Assembly (NCBI GenBank): GCA_947456995.1
Contig: CANGVB010000219.1
Location: 1 to 6,414 of the forward strand
Origin: Bryobacteraceae bacterium
Lineage (GTDB): Bacteria; Acidobacteriota; Terriglobia; Bryobacterales; Bryobacteraceae
Direction: 5' to 3'
DNA: 6,414 bases
In this document: in pieces, positions 1 to 4,302 of the stretch
How the letters are laid out: each line of letters begins with the position of its first letter
Position numbering within the stretch: the first letter of the stretch is position 1
Notes under the pieces: generated by a model
Databases searched by the model: none
What the model was told of the DNA's origin: nothing
The model's input: the letters and a program-made list of their open reading frames with translations, nothing else
Made by a program: the position numbers and the translations under genes

Positions 1-84
1 AGGGATAGGTTTGTGCTCACTATCCTCGACACAGCAGGGGGGAGCCAGAATGTTTCCAGTTCAATCCAAGTCCCAATCAGTTGA
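1..84 (+). CDS. C-terminal end of an unidentified protein, possibly an Ig/cadherin-like beta-sandwich domain
   Basis: Frame 1 is open from the window edge and reads 27 residues to a TGA at 82-84. The peptide contains FVLTILDTAGG followed by an alternating Ser/Val/Ile stretch ending in QVPIS. The pattern (hydrophobic strand, Asp-x-Ala-Gly turn, final strand) resembles the last two strands of bacterial Ig-like or cadherin-like domains found at the ends of large secreted proteins. That resemblance is by eye only. A second frame is also open from the edge to a TAA at 95-97 but reads as low-complexity, unconvincing protein. The gene would converge on queT with 16 bases between the stop codons, and I see no terminator hairpin between them. 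Function is unknown; with only 27 residues visible this is a modest-confidence call. Confidence 0.4.
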   Translation, partial: RDRFVLTILDTAGGSQNVSSSIQVPIS

Positions 85-100
85 CCGTGCGATTTAATCT

Positions 101-790
101 TTAGCCTTCCACGATTTGCGGATTGGGCGGAGTGTAATTGTGATGCGAGGTGCCGAGGTATTTGTCGATAGCGCCGTGTGCGGCATAAATTATCGGTGTC
201 AAAGCGATGGCGATACCGAATTTGTAGGTGTAGTTGGTGAAGGCCAAGTTCAGGAAGTTGGCGGTGGTGATTTTGCCCGGGATCCAGAAGCCGATGCCTA
301 GAACGATGAAAGTGTCGATTAGCTGAGAAACAGCGGTGGAGCCAGTGGCGCGCAGCCAGAGCATTTTGCCAGCAGTGGCATCACGGAAGAGCCAAAAGAC
401 AGCGACGTCGACGAGTTGGCTCACTGCAAATGCAACGATACTGCCAACGATAATCCATTGGGACTGGCCAAGGACGGCATTGAAGGCTTCGTCCTTTACC
501 GGCGATACGCTCGAGGCCGGGATACCCATCGAGATGAAAATGATCACAAAGGCGTAGAGGATCAGGCCGACCGTGATGGTGGTGAGACGCCTTACCCCGG
601 ACTTGCCGTAGTATTCGTTGATCAGATCTGTTGTGATGAAAACAACGGGCCAAGGGATAACGCCAAGACTCATGATGTAGCCACCGGCTTCAATGAGTTT
701 GCCGCCGAGGATTTCGCCTAGAAGGGCGTTGGCCACGAAGAGGCCTGCGAGGATTAGGTATACAAGATCTTTACGGTTGTTCAAGTCCAC
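101..790 (-). CDS. Queuosine precursor transporter, YhhQ/QueT (VUT, DUF165) family
   Basis: This is a 229-residue inner-membrane protein with about six hydrophobic segments, near residues 9-30, 38-57, 70-92, 110-136, 152-171 and 188-206. Family-type features are the polar stretch TTDLINEYYGKSG after the second segment and two related intramembrane motifs, SQLVD (124-128) and SQLID (155-159). E. coli YhhQ imports the queuosine precursors preQ0 and preQ1, used to modify the tRNA wobble base; whether this protein carries preQ0, preQ1 or queuine cannot be told from sequence. Length fits the family. Translation starts at a GTG (790-788), with AAGG 12 bases upstream as a weak ribosome site and no better in-frame start before it. 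The tail is polar (SHHNYTPPNPQ). The gene is alone on its strand, divergent from yebC. No queC/D/E/F genes are visible, so a salvage role is likely but unproven. Confidence 0.88.
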   Translation of the reverse strand: MDLNNRKDLVYLILAGLFVANALLGEILGGKLIEAGGYIMSLGVIPWPVVFITTDLINEYYGKSGVRRLTTITVGLILYAFVIIFISMGIPASSVSPVKDEAFNAVLGQSQWIIVGSIVAFAVSQLVDVAVFWLFRDATAGKMLWLRATGSTAVSQLIDTFIVLGIGFWIPGKITTANFLNLAFTNYTYKFGIAIALTPIIYAAHGAIDKYLGTSHHNYTPPNPQIVEG

Positions 791-805
791 TGTTTTTAGA
801 CGCCT

Positions 806-814
806 TGCTATAGG
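806..814 (+). promoter_or_regulatory. Candidate extended -10 promoter for yebC
   Basis: The bases TGCTATAGG form an extended -10 motif with four of six matches to TATAAT. The -35 position (786-791, TCCACT) matches poorly. Transcription would start near 821, just ahead of GGAAGG (823-828), which is the likely ribosome site 12 bases before the yebC ATG. The centre, CTATAG (808-813), is self-complementary, so it also offers a weak -10 on the opposite strand. Confidence 0.3.
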
Positions 815-837
815 ATACTGGTGGAAGGTTTTTTTAC

Positions 838-846
838 ATTATGTCA
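838..846 (-). promoter_or_regulatory. Candidate extended -10 promoter for the queuosine transporter gene
   Basis: On the minus strand the bases read TGACATAAT, an extended -10 (TGn) followed by CATAAT, five of six matches to TATAAT. The element lies across the first codons of yebC on the other strand. Transcription would begin near 831 and give a leader of about 40 bases before the GTG start. No convincing -35 hexamer is seen, which extended -10 promoters do not strictly need. Confidence 0.35.
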
Positions 847-1584
847 GGCCACTCCAAATGGCACACTATCAAACACAAGAAGGCGGCAATTGACGCCAAG
901 CGCGGGAAAGTGTTCACCCGTCTGATCAAAGAAATTCTGATTGCAGCCCGCAATGGCGGCGATCCGGAGTCCAATGCGCGGTTGCGTACTGCGATTGTTG
1001 CGGCGAAGGCTGTTTCGATGCCTGCCGACAACATCAAGCGTGCGATCATGCGCGGTACCGGAGAGCTGGAAGGGTCGACGATCGAAGAAGTGACCTATGA
1101 AGGCTACGGGCCAGGTGGGGCTGCGATTATTGTGCAGTGCGCTACCGACAACCGTGTGCGTACAGTGAGCGACATTCGTCACATCTTCAGCAAGGCTGGC
1201 GGCAATATGGGCGAACCGAATTCGGTGGCCTGGATGTTTGATCGCAAGAGCCAGGTAGTGATCGAAGGCGACAAGACGAGCGAAGACCAGTTGATGGAAG
1301 TTGCGCTTGAAGCCGGGGCTGACGACGTGCAGAATCACGGCGACAGCTGGAGCGTTCTGAGCGAGCCAGATGCGCATGACGCAGTTGTTGCGGCGCTGGC
1401 GAAGGCGAATATTCCGACGCTGTCGGCTGAAGTGGGATTGATTCCGAAGAACACGATGGCGATTGACGGCAAGCACTCGGCCGGCATGATGCGGTTGCTT
1501 GAGAATCTCGAAGATTACGACGACACGCAGAACGTTTACACGAACTACGAGCCTGACGAGAGCGCCATTGCGGCGATGTCTTAG
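841..1584 (+). CDS. yebC: YebC/PmpR/TACO1-family translation factor or regulator
   Basis: This 247-residue cytoplasmic protein is full length for the family and opens with the family signature MSGHSKWHTIKHKKAAIDAK, followed by the conserved RGKVFTRLIKEI. Further hallmarks are MPADNIKRAI (about residues 60-69), EEVTYEGYGPGGAAIIV (about 82-98), the TDNRVRTVSDIRH segment, and GGNMGEPNSVAWMF (about 120-133). Family members were long annotated as transcriptional regulators (PmpR in Pseudomonas). More recent work on bacterial YebC and mitochondrial TACO1 points to relief of ribosome stalling at proline-rich stretches. Which role applies here cannot be read from sequence. GGAAGG at 823-828 is the likely ribosome site, and the ATG is fixed by the signature. 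The stop lies eight bases before ruvC, a common pairing that supports co-transcription. Confidence 0.96.
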   Translation: MSGHSKWHTIKHKKAAIDAKRGKVFTRLIKEILIAARNGGDPESNARLRTAIVAAKAVSMPADNIKRAIMRGTGELEGSTIEEVTYEGYGPGGAAIIVQCATDNRVRTVSDIRHIFSKAGGNMGEPNSVAWMFDRKSQVVIEGDKTSEDQLMEVALEAGADDVQNHGDSWSVLSEPDAHDAVVAALAKANIPTLSAEVGLIPKNTMAIDGKHSAGMMRLLENLEDYDDTQNVYTNYEPDESAIAAMS

Positions 1585-1592
1585 GACGCACA

Positions 1593-2063
1593 TTGCGCAT
1601 CCTGGGAATTGACTGCGGGACGGAAAGAACCGGCTACGGCATTATCGAAAGCGATGGCAAGCGACATGCGGCCATCGCTTTTGGTGTTTTAAAAACTAAC
1701 GCACGAGAGCCGATGGCAGACCGGCTTTGTGTGATCGCTCGCGGGTTGCGCGAGGTGATCGCCGAGTATCAGCCGCAGGAAGCTGTGATCGAAGAAGTGT
1801 TTGTGGCTAAGAACACGCAGAGTTCGCTCAAGCTGGCGCAGGTGCGTGGAGTGGCGATGGTGATGGCACGCGAGGCACCGATGGATGTGTTTGAATTCAG
1901 CCCGCGTGAAATCAAGATGGCGGTGGTGGGTTATGGTAATGCCGAGAAGAGCCAGGTGCAGTTGATGGTGCGGGCGCTGTTGGGGCTGGAGAAGGCTCCG
2001 CCCGAGGACGCGGCAGATGCGCTTGCGGCAGCGATTTGTCGAGCGACAATGAGAAGAGTATGA
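1593..2063 (+). CDS. ruvC: Crossover junction endodeoxyribonuclease RuvC (Holliday junction resolvase)
   Basis: RuvC cuts Holliday junctions symmetrically during recombinational repair, as a homodimer acting with RuvAB. The 156-residue product has the RNase H-like fold signature and the four expected acidic catalytic residues: Asp7 in LGIDCGTERTGYG, Glu67 in VIEEVFVAKN, and Asp139 and Asp142 in EDAADALAAAI. Phe70, Lys108 and Lys119 match the E. coli residues that contact the junction (Phe69, Lys107, Lys118). Cys8 replaces the Pro found in E. coli. The protein is shorter than E. coli RuvC (173 residues) because the C-terminal tail stops soon after the last helix. The start is TTG at 1593: AGGA lies six bases upstream, and the active-site Asp falls at position 7 as in E. 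coli. The stop overlaps the next gene in ATGA (2060-2063). ruvA and ruvB do not follow. Confidence 0.95.
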   Translation: MRILGIDCGTERTGYGIIESDGKRHAAIAFGVLKTNAREPMADRLCVIARGLREVIAEYQPQEAVIEEVFVAKNTQSSLKLAQVRGVAMVMAREAPMDVFEFSPREIKMAVVGYGNAEKSQVQLMVRALLGLEKAPPEDAADALAAAICRATMRRV

Positions 2064-2683
2064 TTCGCTACGCCTGGTTGATCCTTTTGGTGTGGCCTCT
2101 TGCCGGGCAAGAAGGCACGATTTTTTATTCGAAGAGCTTTCCGAAATCGAAGCCCGAGTACATGGAGATCATCGTTGAGCCAACGGGCGAGGCGATCTAT
2201 AAGGAAAGCGCCGAGGACGAACAGCCGGTGAAGTTCAAGCTGTTGCCGGATGAGGTGAAGACGGTGTGGGGGCTGGCAGCGAAGGTGGATTTCTTTAAGA
2301 AGACGCTTGAGAGTGGGTTGCCTGTAGCGCGGATGGGCGAGAAAACCTATCGCTATACGAATGGCGCGACCAAGAACGAAGTGAAGTTCAACTACTCGCA
2401 GGATCTGGACGCGCAGGCGCTGCAAGACTGGTTTGAGCGGATGACCGAGACCGTGAACCTCTACTTTGATTTGGAGCGGACAGCGAAGTTTGAACGGCTT
2501 GGGGTGGACCGAGCGCTCTTGCATCTTGAGGCGGCGTGGGACAAGAAACGTCTGGTGAGCTATGAAGTTTACTACCCGTTGCTGAACCGGATCATCAAGA
2601 ACGATAGCTATCTGAATATGGCGCGAGACCGTGCTGCACGGATGAAGGCGATGTTTGAGGAGTCGAGGAAAAAGCCAGAATGA
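2060..2683 (+). CDS. Unrecognised small exported protein, translationally coupled between ruvC and deoB
   Basis: I do not recognise this 207-residue protein. I chose the ATG at 2060 because it overlaps the ruvC stop as ATGA and begins directly with a signal-peptide-like stretch: MIRYAWLILLVWPLAGQ, one basic residue, a hydrophobic core and small residues near a likely cut after about residue 16. An in-frame TTG at 2036 would add eight polar residues before the signal and is less likely. There is no lipobox cysteine, so a secreted or periplasmic protein is inferred. Residues about 19-115 look beta-rich (GTIFYSKSFP, YMEIIVEPTGEAIYKES, EKTYRYTNGATKNEVKFNY). Residues about 120-205 look helical and charged (AQALQDWFERM, LHLEAAWDKKRL, NMARDRAARMKAMFEESRKK). 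No catalytic motif is visible. The weak ribosome site GAGAAG and the overlap suggest coupling to ruvC. The end overlaps deoB by ATGA. Confidence 0.85.
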   Translation: MIRYAWLILLVWPLAGQEGTIFYSKSFPKSKPEYMEIIVEPTGEAIYKESAEDEQPVKFKLLPDEVKTVWGLAAKVDFFKKTLESGLPVARMGEKTYRYTNGATKNEVKFNYSQDLDAQALQDWFERMTETVNLYFDLERTAKFERLGVDRALLHLEAAWDKKRLVSYEVYYPLLNRIIKNDSYLNMARDRAARMKAMFEESRKKPE

Positions 2684-3849
2684 AGTTCAACCGTATTGTG
2701 TGGGTGGTGCTGGACAGTGTCGGGATTGGGGCGATGCCGGATTGGGCGGCCTACGGTGACCCTGAGGGGAGCGACACGCTGGGCAATATTGCGCGTCAGC
2801 GGCCGCTTCACTTGCCGAACCTGTGCAGCTTGGGGCTAGGAAACATTCGCGAATTTGTTGGGTTGCCTGCTGCGGAGGCTCCGCTGGCGAGCTACGGACG
2901 TTGTGCGCTCAAGAGCCCGGGCAAGGATACGACGACGGGGCACTGGGAGATGGTGGGGATTCTGCTGGAGAAGCCGTTCCCTTTGTTTGGACAAGGCTTT
3001 CCTGCGGATTTCATGGCCCGGTTTGAGGCGGAGATTGGACGCGGGACGCTGGGGAATGTAGCGGCCAGTGGTACGGAAATCATCGCGGAGTTGGGCGATG
3101 AACATGTGAGGAGCGGGGATCCGATTGTTTATACGAGCGCGGACAGCGTGTTTCAGATTGCGGCGCATGAAGATGTGATTTCGCTTTTTGAACTTTACAG
3201 AATGTGTGAGCTGGCGCGGAAGATGCTGAGTGGTCCGCTGGAGGTGGGGAGGGTGATTGCGCGGCCCTTTACGGGGTCGAGTGGGAACTATACGCGGACG
3301 GCCAATCGTAAGGACTACGCAGTTGCACCGCCCAAGATGCTGCTGGATGCGCTGGACCGGGCCGATGTGCCGGTACATAGTGTTGGGAAGATTTTCGACA
3401 TCTTTCTGGGCCGGGGAATCCGGAGCTACGACAAGACGAAGAACAATGCGGAGGGGTTGGCGAAAACGATTGCTGCCCTAGGCGAGGTGGAGCGCGGGTT
3501 GATCTTCACGAATCTGGTGGACTTTGATTCGCTCTTCGGGCACCGCAACAATGTTGAGGGCTATGCCAAGGCGCTGGAGGAGACCGATGCGGCGCTACCC
3601 GGGCTGATGGCGGCATTGCAGCCAGATGATTTGCTGATCCTGACGGCGGATCATGGGTGCGACCCGACTACGGCGTCGACCGATCATAGCCGGGAGTATG
3701 TCCCGTTGCTAGCCTTTTCGCCGGGGCTTGGTGTTGGTAAAGGATTGGGGACACGGGAGAGCCTGGCAGACATCGGCAAGACGGTGGCGGAAAATTTTGG
3801 GGTTGAGTTGGCGACTGGCAAATCCTGGCTAAAAGATTTGTCAGCTTAA
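2680..3849 (+). CDS. deoB: Phosphopentomutase DeoB
   Basis: DeoB interconverts ribose-1-phosphate and ribose-5-phosphate (and the deoxy forms), linking nucleoside breakdown to central metabolism. It is a cytoplasmic Mn-dependent enzyme of the alkaline phosphatase superfamily. The 389 residues match the usual length. All expected metal ligands are present: Asp12 (VVLDSVGIG), Asp283 and His288 (FDSLFGHRNN), Asp324 and His325 (LTADHGCDPT) and His336 (DHSREY). These sit one to three positions from the Bacillus cereus numbering. The phosphorylated threonine lies in GKDTTTGHWE, most likely Thr84. The cap domain occupies roughly residues 100-220. Start: ATG at 2680 overlaps the previous stop, with GAGGA (2665-2669) ten bases upstream. 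No deoA, deoD, pupG or cdd genes are adjacent, so this copy is separated from a classical deo operon. Confidence 0.96.
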   Translation: MKFNRIVWVVLDSVGIGAMPDWAAYGDPEGSDTLGNIARQRPLHLPNLCSLGLGNIREFVGLPAAEAPLASYGRCALKSPGKDTTTGHWEMVGILLEKPFPLFGQGFPADFMARFEAEIGRGTLGNVAASGTEIIAELGDEHVRSGDPIVYTSADSVFQIAAHEDVISLFELYRMCELARKMLSGPLEVGRVIARPFTGSSGNYTRTANRKDYAVAPPKMLLDALDRADVPVHSVGKIFDIFLGRGIRSYDKTKNNAEGLAKTIAALGEVERGLIFTNLVDFDSLFGHRNNVEGYAKALEETDAALPGLMAALQPDDLLILTADHGCDPTTASTDHSREYVPLLAFSPGLGVGKGLGTRESLADIGKTVAENFGVELATGKSWLKDLSA

Positions 3850-3868
3850 ACTTTTTCCGTTTTTTTAT

Positions 3869-3895
3869 TAACACTCTTCCTTCGCGAGCCGAAAA
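3869..3895 (+). promoter_or_regulatory. Candidate FliA/sigma-28 promoter for the chemotaxis operon
   Basis: The bases TAAC (3869-3872), a 15-base spacer and GCCGAAAA (3888-3895) match the flagellar sigma-28 consensus TAAA-N15-GCCGATAA at three of four and seven of eight positions, with exact spacing. The promoter lies 35 bases before cheY, the first gene of a chemotaxis operon, which is the kind of gene sigma-28 controls in motile bacteria. Transcription would start near 3902. Whether this organism has a FliA-type sigma factor cannot be seen in this window. Confidence 0.45.
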
Positions 3896-3900
3896 GCAAA

Positions 3901-3930
3901 AGAAGGACGGCGGTAGGCCGTTGTTCTCCA
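3901..3930 (+). promoter_or_regulatory. Hairpin-bridged ribosome binding site of cheY
   Basis: The only good Shine-Dalgarno match before cheY, AGAAGGA (3901-3907), ends 23 bases from the ATG, too far for normal use. Between them ACGGC (3907-3911) can pair with GCCGT (3917-3921) around a five-base loop, with a possible extra G-U pair (3906 with 3922). Folding this stem removes about 15 bases and leaves roughly nine between the ribosome site and the start codon. The closer bases TTGTTCTCCA contain no ribosome site. Confidence 0.35.
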
Positions 3931-4293
3931 ATGGCAAATATTCTCACGGTTGACGACTCCGCATCGATGCGGCAAATGATATCGATTTCGCTAGAGGGGG
4001 CCGGGCACATAGTGACCCAAGCCTGGAACGGCGAAGACGGTCTGATTGCTGCGCAAAAGCAGAAATTCGATCTCGTACTGACCGACGTAAACATGCCCAA
4101 AATGGACGGGCTTGAGTTGACGCGGCAACTGCGAAAACTAGACACCTACAAATTCACTCCGATTTTGATTTTGACGACCGAGGCCGGGGGCGACAAAAAG
4201 ACCGAGGGGAAATCGGCGGGTGCCACTGGGTGGCTGGTAAAGCCATTTGATCCCGAGCAATTGTTACGAACCATCGGGAAAGTGTTGGGATAA
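3931..4293 (+). CDS. cheY: Chemotaxis response regulator CheY
   Basis: This is a single receiver domain of 120 residues with no output domain. CheY accepts a phosphoryl group from CheA and, in flagellated cells, binds the motor switch. Expected residues are all present: acidic pair Asp8-Asp9 (LTVDDSASMR), phosphoacceptor Asp52 (LVLTDVNMPKMDG), switch Thr82 (LILTTEAGG) and Lys104 (VKPF). The position equivalent to E. coli Tyr106 is Trp101 (GATGWLVKPF), as in several other CheY groups. The segment GGDKKTEGKSAGA is typical of CheY rather than of transcriptional regulators. The start is set by the beta-1 strand beginning at residue 3. It is the first gene of the che operon, nine bases before cheA, behind a sigma-28-like promoter. 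A role in a non-flagellar pathway such as type IV pili cannot be excluded. Confidence 0.95.
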   Translation: MANILTVDDSASMRQMISISLEGAGHIVTQAWNGEDGLIAAQKQKFDLVLTDVNMPKMDGLELTRQLRKLDTYKFTPILILTTEAGGDKKTEGKSAGATGWLVKPFDPEQLLRTIGKVLG

Positions 4294-4302
4294 GCAAAGC
4301 AG

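Larger units (their letters stand above)
3850..3930 (+). other. Intergenic region between deoB and cheY
   Basis: This 81-base gap begins with a T-rich stretch (3851-3867), continues with a sigma-28-like promoter (3869-3895) and ends with a hairpin (3906-3922) just before cheY. A weak six-pair stem at the very end of deoB (CAAATC 3819-3824 with GATTTG 3835-3840) sits 10 bases ahead of the first T run. It is AT-rich and too far from the T run to be a convincing intrinsic terminator. Confidence 0.5.

Noticed and set aside
50..97. Short open frame MFPVQSKSQSVDRAI on the plus strand
   Set aside because: It has only 15 codons, overlaps the better-looking frame at 1-84, and shows no recognisable features.
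844..1593. Open frame of 249 codons on the minus strand opposite yebC
   Set aside because: It mirrors yebC almost end to end, is rich in Arg and His as expected of an antisense frame of a GC-moderate gene, and has no recognisable motif. The yebC frame is beyond doubt.
2036..2059. Upstream TTG start for the exported protein
   Set aside because: It would place eight polar residues before the signal peptide, whereas the ATG at 2060 gives a proper signal sequence and an ATGA overlap like that at the other end of the gene.
1931..2524. Open frame of 197 codons on the minus strand across ruvC and the exported protein gene
   Set aside because: It crosses two well-supported plus-strand genes, has a basic shadow-like composition (many Arg, His and Leu) and shows no ribosome site or family motif.
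2836..3378. Open frame of 180 codons on the minus strand inside deoB
   Set aside because: It lies wholly within deoB, whose metal ligands and length are complete. Its translation is Arg/His/Pro-rich and resembles no protein I know.
3819..3867. Intrinsic terminator after deoB
   Set aside because: The only stem is six mostly A-T pairs lying 10 bases before a T run that is itself interrupted by CCG. This is too weak to list as a terminator.
3866..3871. Sigma-70 -10 box (TATTAA) before cheY
   Set aside because: It has four of six matches in a T-rich stretch with no -35 at a suitable distance. The sigma-28-like match nearby is much better.
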